DNA from: Pyrrhoderma lamaoense
Taxonomy: Eukaryota > Basidiomycota > Agaricomycetes > Hymenochaetales > Hymenochaetaceae
Length of the DNA: 64,000 bases
Direction of reading: 5' to 3'
NCBI GenBank assembly: GCA_002794735.1
Contig: NBAZ01000011.1
Location: forward strand, 868,001 to 932,000
Positions 38,052-48,183 of this stretch are shown one piece after another (positions within the stretch are counted from its first letter, which is position 1; each line of letters starts with the position of its first letter). A program made the translations under genes and the position numbers. The notes beneath the pieces are model-generated. The model was given only the letters and a program-made list of their open reading frames with translations, made no database searches and was not told the origin of the DNA.

Positions 38052-39571
38052 ATGTCTCTGCTGAAAATGTGGGGTAATCCGGAGACACATATCAAACGAA
38101 TTAATACAGGAATATGCTCTTCGAGCTTCTCATGGATGATCAACGAGCTCGGGCAAGACCCATGTACTGTTGCTGCATACTTATCAAACCCATGCGTAGG
38201 TGGAGGTAAGTACAATGTCGATGTAGTGACGTTATATACCCTGTATATATAACCAAAACATCTAGATATCAATGTGCAACCACTAGCCCAAGGTAGCTCC
38301 TATCCCTCACCTACTGACGATAATGCGAATATATGTGACTGGTACATATTAGTCAGATTATATACAATAGAAAGATACTCACTGACCCGTTCTTTAGCTC
38401 TTGGGCCGAGTACAACACTGTCCAAGCGTGTGCCCTCTGTCAGTCAACAGGTGGCGTAGGATCTATAATCGGGTGAGAGCCAAGATCATATCACAAAGTG
38501 TAGGATTACTCAGATATCTCTTAGATGGACTCGGTACAGGACAAACTGCACTGGCGGTAGTCACGGTAACCTTAGCTCAAGACCCAAGTAAGTATATATG
38601 TACTTCGAAGTTAATGTCTGATACTCATCCCACATTTAGTTATTATCCGCTTGTGCGTGCAATACCCGCAAAGACTACTATCCCATACTGGGCAACCGAA
38701 AATCGTCAGTCTCGTACATTTCTTTGTGATTAATTAGCTATGCTGATATCGTGCTTCGTACCTAGCGAATAACTGGCCTAACGGTAAATTCAATGGCACT
38801 ACTGCAGAGGCCTTAGCAGTTCAAGGTATGCATTTGGTTTTATACTCACTACATACCTTGTAATCCATTACTTACTTCATGACAGGAATACCCGATAGCA
38901 CTCAGCAGAACCGAAGTAGTAGTAGCAATACAGTCGAAAAGAAAAGCAATACTAAGATTATTATTGCAGCAGTGGTCGGTGGCGTCTTCTTTATAGTAGT
39001 CCTTGGACTTTTGGCGTTCTTGTGGAGGAAGAAAAGGCTACGACTTCAAAAAAGATCAAGGATATATAGGAATGGTGAAATTCTCAGTGATGAAATTGTT
39101 CATGACAAGCAACAAGGGAGGCAAAACTACCAGAACCTGAACCTAATCGATAGCCCCAGAGCGATGCATCCATCTTCATTCGCTCATCCCCATGCTATGA
39201 GTACTGTGAACACATCTACAAATGCACACGAACCTGAAACTATCGAAGGTGCCGTAACACCATTTATTATTCCTGATTGGTCAAACGGCCTCGAAGAAGG
39301 TGAAAAACCCCAGCACGATAATAGTAGGATAGGTGTAAGCTCCCGTGAGAGCCAAAGTCCTCCTTCTTATTTCGAGCTTTCGCACTTTGAGGCGTCAGCA
39401 GAACCGATAAGACTGTCCGCAGGCGGACAGTCGAGTAGATCTACACACCAAGATTCATCAAATATGAATAACATCTATGTAGTCCAGAATGATACCCAGA
39501 TTGATGATTTACATACCCCATCTAGGGAGGAGAGGGACGAGCACGGGTACCTTAAAGACGTAAAACAATGA
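38052..39571 (+). CDS. Array copy B: type I membrane protein with PPxY tail
   Basis: The 5' end is uncertain: ATGs at 38052 and 38067 are in frame with THIKRINTGICSSSFSWM, and a separate signal exon may lie upstream (37293). All ectodomain exons are open and joined by normal GT-AG introns: INELGQDPCTVAAYL..PCVGG; VQPLAQGSSYPSPTDD..CDW; SWAEYNTVQACALCQ (near 38400); WTRYRTNC (near 38530); YYPLVRAIPAKTTIPYW (near 38640); NNWPNGKFNGTTAEAL (near 38770). The last exon (from 38885) encodes a Ser/Asn linker, the helix IIIAAVVGGVFFIVVLGLLA, a basic stop-transfer, a P-F-I-I-P motif, the PPSY motif (SPPSYFEL) and C-terminal DEHGYLKDVKQ. The YPYD motif of the other copies is not obvious here. Probably functional. 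Cell-surface sensor or adhesion role is only a guess. Confidence 0.7.
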
Positions 39572-41099
39572 TTATTATACCGTGTATATCCATGACTGGA
39601 TCTTTGGTATTTTATTATTATAATTTTCGACTTATACAATGAATGTCATGCATTATCATAATATGTTGACTCGAGTCTGAATATCTATGTAGTAACTCTT
39701 GGATGACTATTGGACAATAGTCTGTGACAACTCAGTCGTAGTAGGTCCTTATGGAAAACTAAACTTGAGTTGACTGCTGAAGCAAATTGAAAGTTACGGA
39801 TTTCATCACTGATGCAGTATACTTATCTGGGACAGCTCCAAGCTCTCTTTACGGACCCCGCTGTGCTGCAGGACTATCATCCTCGGCAAAAGTATGCAAC
39901 AAGCAGGAAGATACAAGATGTAGCTAGAAATCAAAAGAAAAGAGACAGCATCGCAGCATCTCCAAAATGCAAGGTCTTACGTCGAGACCACAACTATCCA
40001 TATTCTTTACCCCAGAAAAAAACTCCAAGCAAGTTCAATACCACTACCGTGTACACTGCTATGCATTGAGGCTGGAAAGTACCTATGGACAGCTATTTTT
40101 CGAGCAAGTTGCACAGCGACATAGTTCAGTTCTAATGACTCACTGCCTTAGTATGGTTGTTCTACTTAGAGTTCCGCTCTTCAATAACCTCGAATTTCCA
40201 ATCATACTAATGATCGGTACTACAATGTCCCGGAGGATCTTTTTAGTTCGGGGAACTATCTTTTCTCAGATCTTATCAGACTTAGTTTCATCTCAACGGA
40301 GTTTCCATGGCTGTAATTTCAGATAAGCCTGATCTCGGTTCAGCGCTATGTGGCTGATTATTAGTATCTCTCCCCGCAGCGATCTCATTTCCTTTCTAGT
40401 AATCTAATATCACATCATGCAAAGTGGGATCAAGACATCTTGTGAATATCTTCAGTGCCATCTAACAGAATGCTTAATATTATCCTCCGCATTCAGAATT
40501 GACTATTTCGCGAAGCCTCTCATATCTTATTTCTTCAGTCAAGTTTGTGTGCCTGATGATATGATGCAGGCTACGGATATTTGAATCACCGTGTTATATT
40601 CCGTAAAGCTATGATTATCTACTTAAAAGTGGCGAGCGATGTATCATCTATCACGTGTATCATTGTATGTTGTGTATGTGGGGCTGTTATGGAACCAGAT
40701 AAAATCACAGACGTTCTATTTGAGACCGGTCAACCTAGACCCGTGATATACTCCGAGAGAATGCGAACCAATTGATTCCCAGCTCACCAGCCAGTTCAGC
40801 TGACAACAGTAAACATAAAAATATCAACGGCAAGCCTTAATACCAAGTGCTTGTAAGTATAGACATCTCGACATGGAGCGGAGGAAAGGATACCATCAAT
40901 GACTATTACTCATGCTTGATGATATATTATTTGCAGTATTTATCAATATTACCTCGCTTCTAGCAATGCGTTGGACTTATGATAAGTTGTACGGAACGTC
41001 TGCTCAAAGTTTGAAAAGTGAAAGTATCATATTTCATTAGTTCGTGCTTTTGTGCAAACTCTCGAGTAAGTATAGACATTCTCTACCACGCAGAACCGG
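39572..41099. other. Array spacer between B and relic C
   Basis: ORFs at 39812-40069 and 39967-40326 overlap in different frames, lack array motifs and have no convincing splice context. No recognisable exon of the family was found here, so B and C are separated by unassigned sequence. Confidence 0.4.
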
Positions 41100-41381
41100 A
41101 GTGACATTAGTCATCCCACTCAGGAAAAGAGTCATGCTAGAGCTATTATAGGAGGTGCCATTGGTTCGATTAGCTTACTATTTGTCGTTGGATTACCGAT
41201 TTGGTACAGGAAGAGAAAAGAGCCCCACCTCTTGTTACAATTCAGAATTCATGGTAGTAATGAAGGCTTTTGCGCAAACTTAAACGACACCATCAGAAAT
41301 GTTAAGCACAAACGTCGAAGCCTTAGCCCAATTGAGAGTTCCGGACTGATTTGGAGGATGTCCTATCATAAAGCACATTGA
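41100..41381 (+). pseudogene. Array copy C: solo transmembrane-exon relic
   Basis: A 94-codon open segment beginning after CGG at 41097. It reads SDISHPTQEKSHARAIIGGA, then the membrane helix SISLLFVVGLPIWY and RKRKEP. This aligns with the DITQ....GAIAGGVVGG-TM-RKRR segment of copies A, B, D and E. The tail is cut short by TGA at 41379-41381, and it carries no YPYD or PPxY motif. No ectodomain exons were found upstream, so this is a decayed remnant. Confidence 0.6.
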
Positions 41382-42606
41382 ATTGACGCGAGCCTGGTCT
41401 CGGAACAGTCCCAAGACATGTAGCCAGAGAGATGACCAACATACATTCCACGTGTCACACTGTACTATCCAAATCTGCCTGCCAGCTCAGACTGAGAAGG
41501 ATTGAGCAATACAGATCTTTCTACTGCCCCCTGAGAGTTTCCAAGTCGTTGAACCCAAAGAGGGGAGGTTCTTAATAAGATATCCATAGAGCAATACTAC
41601 AAACTTGTAGAAAAGAGTGCGCATAGCCATTGAATTGAACCCGGCTGAGCCCATGGCTTGTTACAGTTGATATGATATCCATCACGTTCCCTTTCCTCAG
41701 TCCGATTACAATCAACCAGCCAACATAAGAGGTCAGTTCGAACCTCAGTATTTTTGCGTGATGTTTTCATTACGTAAGCCGATTGTTTGTGTTGGAAACT
41801 TCAGAAAAGGTGCCACCAAGTCTGACATATGATGTGTAGATTGTCATCCATTGACCGACACAAGAAGCTAGAAGTTTGTTGTAGTAGCGACATATTCAGA
41901 TGCGATTAATTCCCAGCAGTATAGTCTAGAGCCATATGACCTTGAATTCTTCCTAACTACCCATACCTTGGTCCTGTGCTCCAGAGCGGACCCAGAAGCC
42001 ATAATAAAGATAGCCGGATTGCTGCCCACGGATTGTGAGAAATTACTTATAAACTGGATTAGGCTCTACAGACTGCCAAAATTGAATTCAAGCCAGATAA
42101 AGTACGAGGTGGTTACATTTTGGGACATCCAGGCAGGTATTAGCCTATAATGGGTCTCCATTAAGTATTGAATTAGTAGATTATTACTCACAATATGCCT
42201 TCCTCTGTATCGGAGCTCGAGCAAATTGTGTTCCTTCGGTATATCTTCCAAGTAAAGAGTCGTCGAAGACAGGAATGGCATCGAAGTGCTGATGTCGGTG
42301 ACCTGGCTAATTCCCTTTACGGAATAAAGCGATCGCGTTAACTGGGAGTATCCATTATGATTGTGTATAGAATTCAATTTATCTTCCGTTTGTTGATTTC
42401 TGTGCTGCTAATTGAGATTACAACTACTGTTCGTGAAACTTGCATTTGATTGAGAACCGAAGACTATAAGAAAAAGAATAATTTCATATTTGCAGGCTAA
42501 GCGTGGGTTTTTACTAATTCCTGATGATGAAAACACATGTGCATGCTCGGCACAGGGAGGAGACTGGACCTGAAACGAGAATACATCTTTAGTGTATATC
42601 TTCTTC
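41382..42606. other. Array spacer between C and D
   Basis: No supported gene. A fragment reading WDIQAG before GTATTA near 42120 resembles the start of an ectodomain exon of D (WDIQAL) and may be a further relic, but it is too short to be sure. The reverse ORF 42066-42377 has no recognisable domain. Confidence 0.35.
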
Positions 42607-44560
42607 ATGGCAAAACCCTGCATTAGTGCCCGCCCTTTCCATCCGGGGTCTCATTTGATCCCACTTCTGTTTCTTGTCTCCCTGCGCCTTTCTCACCTGG
42701 AAAGTAAGGCGTTACCTTTAGCAACACGCCTCCTGTCCTCGACGTTCATCACATCTGATAACGCACTCTTGGATGATCGTTTATTCATTATAATTTGATT
42801 TTGAATAGCAATGAAGCGCGTCAAGAGAGGGGTCACATCTGAAGCATCATGCACAAGTAGTTTTTCATGGATGCAAAACTCACTTAAACAGGATCCATGT
42901 CTAGTTGCTGCATATCTGCAAAGCGAGTGTGCTTCGGGGAGTGAGTGCAGATCTGCAAGAATAGTTCCAACTATTAGTATTTATGGGTTGATACTAGGCT
43001 GGGACATCCAAGCTTTGGCGAACGATTCCCATTACACAACACCCAATCTGGATGCAACTGCATGTCAATGGTATGTCACAGTGTGCTATCACACTAAATT
43101 GAACTTATGGGTGTATTTATTTACAGTTCATGGGCTGTGTACAACACAATACAGGCTTGTGCGTTCTGCCAACCAGCAGGCGGCCAAACTTCCATTATAG
43201 CGTAAGTGTCGAAATAGCATGTACACAAAAATCGGTTTTAAGGGGAAATAGGTGGCCACAATACAAAACTAACTGTACAAACTTGTTATCAAATGAGTAT
43301 GTGTCAATTTACATGAGGGGAAAAGCACATTATGCCTAAATTATCTTTCAGATATTATCCGACGAATTTTTCAATTCCAGACCAGACTGCAATACCATTC
43401 TGGGCAACTGAAGACCGTTAGTATATTTTGATCGATCAGATTATTTAGAGACTTTTAAACTTATGCAACTGGCTACTCAGCTACTCAGTGGAATAACCAA
43501 ATTTTTAATGCTAGCGTTGCTCAAGCACTAGCCAATGAAGGCAATTGAGCTCTATTTCGTCAGGTTGTATTTCATGCTAAATATAAGAACAGGACACGGT
43601 GATATCACTCAAGAGTCTAGAGATGGTAATGGTACGTCAGATAGTACATCCAATAGTGGTGGGAAGAAGACGAATTCTGGTGCGATTGCTGGAGGCGTTG
43701 TTGGCGGTGTCGTCTTCATAACCATCCTAGGTCTTGTTGCCTTCCTTTTGCGGAAACGAAGGAAGCGCAAATCTCACTTACGATCGATGCCGAGTATCAA
43801 CAGTCATGGACGAAGCACTAGTGAGGGGACGGTCCATGGATACTACCAGCCAACCTACAAGTATCAGAACTTTACTCCAAGTCCTGGTCCCACTCTCCCT
43901 GTTTCCTATGATCCAACAGGATATGGACCTTATCCTTATGATGCTAGCCTTCTCAGTGGATCGATTTCTCCCCCTCCAGATACACTCAGAGGGACACCAC
44001 TAGGGAAAAACATGACTGGACAAACAATGCCACTGGTGGCCATGAATGTCACCTCATTATCACCATCAATAAGCGATGCGAATGCAACGATGCATGCTAC
44101 ACACTCGCATACGTTCTCAAACGGTAGTACGATTTCTGTCTTCAATCAATCTTATGCACCTGGCACGCATGGACACGAACATGAAGAGGGCGTTATACAG
44201 CCTTACATCATACCCCCTGCACTGCCCGAGCCCATGGGTGACGATCTTGGCGTCAAAGGTGGCAGGAACAGTCCTGTTCCCGGCGTGGATATACTTGCGA
44301 CCGCTCAACGAAAGGCGGAGCGCCGAAACCCACCCGCATATTCTGCTCCAGAGGAGGCATTTGAATCTGTTGCGGGAGATTCTGTTGTGGTCCAAGCACC
44401 GGATACAACTCTTTCGGGAACTACACTGCTTCAAGGATCATCAGCTACTGCTGGCACGCAGGTAGGGCAGAACGACGTCTCGAATGGACGGATGGGTGTA
44501 CATAATCGTTTTCAAGATGAAAGGGATCAACATGGGTACCCTATCGATAGGAAGATGTAG
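42607..44560 (+). CDS. Array copy D: type I membrane protein with PPxY tail and a GC-AG intron
   Basis: The ATG at 42607 begins a signal-peptide exon (hydrophobic LIPLLFLVSLRL), spliced at 42704-42808 to KRGVTSEASCTSSFSWMQN. Ectodomain exons follow: QDPCLVAAYLQSECASG; WDIQALANDSHYTTP..CQW; SWAVYNTIQACAFCQ; RWPQYKTNC; YYPTNFSIPDQTAIPFW; WNNQIFNASVAQALANEG. The next intron (43541-43592) starts with GC, where A, B and E have GT. Read through, it gives a TGA at 43546-43548. The last exon encodes GAIAGGVVGGVVFITILGL, basic residues, YPYDASLLSG, VIQPYIIPPALPEPMG, NPPAYSAP and QHGYPIDRKM. Seven ectodomain cysteines and several N-x-S/T sites suggest a folded, glycosylated surface domain. It is the best-preserved full-length array member with a signal peptide. 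Confidence 0.8.
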
Positions 44561-45015
44561 TGACAAAAATTAAGGGCCCTTGTAGGTGTGGACGCTTACG
44601 AAACAACTTTTAACTTTTATTCTTTGTTCAACTCTTCGGACCTATATATCTGTTATTCTGGTAATATATCCAGCTGATTGTTAACAAGTATTGCGAATCC
44701 GATTTCCCCATATTTTGATAGTTGTTCATATGTCATAAAATGTACTATCTATTAACTCTTTATCCGATTCCTATGTTTTGCCCATGGAGGTATGATTAAA
44801 ACAAAGCGTATATAATTCAATCAATCATGGGGTCCTAAGTGCTTCGTAGTGGGGTCTAGTTCGATGTAAATAGAAAAAAAATGCTACAGCATTCAACTAT
44901 TGAATACGAGTGTCGCATGTAACTGCCCCCGCGCCTATGTACATGTACAGTATTTACACCAAGACCACTCCGAGTCGGTGAAACACTAGAAGCTAGATAA
45001 GAGAAGTTATAACAA
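44561..45015. other. Array spacer after D
   Basis: 3' flank of copy D. AT-rich; no exon or repeat recognised. Confidence 0.4.
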
Positions 45016-45348
45016 ATGATGCGTTCTCAGCCCCTTGTCCGGGATAGGAACATGATTATAGAAACGGATCCGCCTTTTCGAGATAGGGAATTAGGCTCCA
45101 CGAATACGAAAGTAATTATTGATAATTCTCTGTCCTTCGATCATCGTCATCTCTATCATGAACATATACACTCAATGCTTGCCACAACAACGAAGCGTCT
45201 TCGACCTTTGGCAGTACAATTGGAAGATATGTTGAATAGGATTCCTGCGATCAGAATGGCTCCTGAACAATCTTTCCGTCACCTCATGACCATGGTTCTA
45301 GTGTGCCTAATCAGCGCCAGAAGCTTTATCACATTCTCAAGGTTATAA
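45016..45348 (+). CDS. Orphan ORF inside the array (110 aa)
   Basis: A true ATG at 45016 (MMRSQPLVRDRNMIIETDPP) gives a hydrophilic, Arg/His-rich protein with a possible helix LAVQLEDMLNRI. It shares no motif with the array proteins. A second frame (DHGSSVPNQRQKLYHIL, near 45290-45400) stays open past the stop and could be spliced on. No family is recognised. It may be a chance ORF or a remnant of an unrelated gene. Confidence 0.25.
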   Translation: MMRSQPLVRDRNMIIETDPPFRDRELGSTNTKVIIDNSLSFDHRHLYHEHIHSMLATTTKRLRPLAVQLEDMLNRIPAIRMAPEQSFRHLMTMVLVCLISARSFITFSRL

Positions 45349-45726
45349 ATTCTTATTTTGATACAACAGTTTTCATTAAAGTTTGAGCATGTTTCGGCCC
45401 CTATCTGGAAGTATAATCTAGACCTGTACAGATGTGTATCAAAACTGAGCACCAATTGAGGAATGTTAGTGTCGGCAAGTTCTCTGGATCATGGCATGTA
45501 TATCAACTTGTTGGCAAAGTTCCTTAAACACCGATGGCTCACCTATCGACGCCTTTCCCGAGTAATTTCACTCCCGGCTCACTGTTAATATCCTAACCCC
45601 TTAGCCCACTTTTGCATTCAGGTTGCTTGTGAACAACATTTATATATTTTTTATCACGTTCAGGCTCATCAAGGCCGACTGCGTCTTTGATACTTATTTC
45701 TTTTAACCACTAGATCCCCAATATTA

Positions 45727-47360
45727 ATGGATCGTAGCAGAGACATAGTCACCCCGAGTATATCCTGCTCGGAGGAGTACCTGTGGATGCAGAACTCATT
45801 CAAACAAGATCCATGTATGGTTGCGGGTATTTGCAAAGCGAATGTGGATCCGGAAGTGAGCAACAGAATCAGCAAGCTTTTGGCGTCTGCAACTACTCAT
45901 GGTATATGCTAGATTGGGTTATTGTGCCTATCTCACCTGGAAGTCATTATACTCCTCCTTTTACGAATGCAACTGGATGCCAATGGTATGCCGTAGCTGC
46001 TTATAATGGACATGATATGCCTGAAACTCCGTTTTACTAGTTCATGGGCTGCATACAATACGCTACAAGCTTGTGCTGCATGTCAATATGGTGATACGAA
46101 CTCAATTTTATCGTGAGTGCTGTACTTTCAAACGTCGAATACCTCTTTTCAAATAGTAAAAGGTGGCCGGAGTATAAGACCAATTGCACAGGTCTCATCT
46201 CAACCAACGAGTAAGCAGATACCCAGCTTACCAGTGGTAGTTACTAGACCGATCCCTTTAGTTACTACCCAGAAAACGAACCGATCCCGAACGAAACTGC
46301 AATTCCGATTTGGGCGATCCAAAATCGTCAGTCTAATTCGTGACATCATAATCAGACCTTATATCTTATACATCTGCGTACTCAGCTGAATCTTGGTCTA
46401 ACCAAATATTCAATACTTCTCAGGCCCAGACCTTAGCTGCTCAAGGTAACTTGATCTTCCTCATAAGAGCATATATTATTATTAACACAATGCCAATATG
46501 GAAACAGACAATGGTGAAATTACTCAAGACTCTAGGAAGGATGCCAGTGTGTCCCGTAGCAGTTGGAAACATACAGAAGCCGGAGAGATTGCCGGAGGTG
46601 TCGTTGGAGGGAGCATCCTCATTGTTGTTCTTGCCTCCATTGCCTTCTATTTCCGAAAACGAAAAAATCTCAAAAACCAGTCACAACTGGAGTCAAATAC
46701 GAGTAATCATAGTAGAAGCACTAGCGAAGGAACAATCTATGGAGTTTACAGACATCCCCACAAGTACCATAGCATCAAACAAAGTTATAGATCAGTACCT
46801 CCTACTACTTACAATCCAACCAGTATCCAGCCCTATCCTTATGACGTTAGTTTGCTTAATGGCTTGCTCGCTCCACCTCCAGATGCACTTAGGAGTACTC
46901 ATACAAATACAACCATGACCAAGCAGATCACTCGGGTATCTACACCCATAGCCCCGTCAATAAGCGATGCAGTCGCAACCATAAACAACACCCTTATATC
47001 TAGTGAACTTGAAACGCGAGTCCATGAGCCTGTGGAAAGTGCTATCCACCCATTTATTGTGCCCCCATATTGCCGGAGCCTATGGACACCGATAACAATA
47101 CTATGAGGGGAAAGGGCAGCCCTAGAATCGGTACGGAGACTGTTAGGGCGACACGGCGCCAAGCTGAAAATGAGATTCCTCCGGCATACTCTCCACAGGA
47201 CGATGGCCCAGTATCTTCCGCAGGTGGATCTGAAGAAGTTCAATTATCGGCCGTGACATTGTCTGGTACGACTCTGATTCAGGATATATCTACTAGGAGG
47301 GCAGAACGGGTCCGTCTAGCAATAAGGAGTAGACCCGAGAATACTGATATGAAAACATAA
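45727..47360 (+). CDS. Array copy E: membrane protein with two apparent frameshifts
   Basis: The first recognised exon contains an ATG at 45727 and SCSEEYLWMQNSFKQDPCMVA. The frame then breaks at the GGG at 45825-45827 and resumes as GYLQSECGSGS. Other ectodomain exons are intact: VPISPGSHYTPP..CQW; SWAAYNTLQACAACQ (46043 on); WPEYKTNCTG; YYPENEPIPNETAIPIW; WSNQIFNTSQAQTL. The last exon encodes GEIAGGVVGGSILIVVLASI, basic residues, YPYDVSLLNG and IHPFIVPP. It breaks again at CCCCC 47062-47066 and resumes as LPEPMDTD, with IPPAYSPQ later, to a stop at 47360. Both breaks close with one extra base in a homopolymer, so sequencing error is as likely as decay. No signal-peptide exon was identified, and the HGYP C-terminal motif is missing. 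Confidence 0.65.
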
Positions 47361-48183
47361 CCAAAGTTGTCTGTCACAACAGGTTTTGGATTGTATTGAC
47401 TGAATATCATCGTATTGTTGTAATCTTTGGTGGATGCTTAATGATCAGGCTCTTGCTATCTCAATTACTCTGGTGCTATCCTCTGGTAAAGTATTTTGAA
47501 TACGAAAAATGGTTTGACTCTATGATGATATATCATTATATGAGTTAATAATAATGTTATCGCCTGATTCCATTTCCTCGAGCTACAATCGCTCTCCAAT
47601 CCAGTTTCAGTATATATCTAGTAAAGCCGTAGCTGATTATCATCTTCTGTATTGTCCGTGACTTACTACGCGAAAAAACAAGAGTAGTCAAAATAGACAG
47701 ACAAAAAGGACTGCGTTTAATTGACAAAAGAGGCAGAGCAGGGGATGAGCGGAGAAGCGATTTTGCCGCGTAAGATCTTGTATGCCGTGATGTAGCGTTC
47801 ATACTGTTTGCCATGCATCAACACGGACACGATGCATCACCGCGCCTAATTCTAATGCCCCGGGTCTACAAGAAGCAGAGCCACATTCCTCCCACAACAC
47901 CCGTTAAGGCCATCTTGTAACCAACATAGGAGCACTCACAGTTCTTTCAGCTCCTTCCACTAATTTCACAGACCGCTGCCTTCGCGATGTCAACTCTAAC
48001 TTGTGATTATTACTACTAGTCTTGTCTTGATTGGAATAGGCACCCTCACCAAGATCATTTCCCTCGGCAGAATCAAAGCATAACATCTTTGTGGTCTCAA
48101 GGTTCCTCTCTTTTTGAAAGTAAAGGGACCAAATTCGATCATAATTATTGGTGTCAGTGGTAGAAATAGAAATTTGAAACGTC
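47361..48183. other. Array spacer between E and F
   Basis: No supported gene. I searched the last 300 bp for a signal-peptide exon for copy F and found no ATG with a hydrophobic frame and a matching donor. Confidence 0.4.

Noticed and set aside
39812..40326. Two overlapping ORFs between B and C
   Set aside because: Different frames over the same DNA, no recognisable domain, no splice partners; probably chance.
42066..42377. Reverse ORF of 103 codons in the array spacer
   Set aside because: No domain, non-conserved composition, and it overlaps a possible forward-strand relic fragment.
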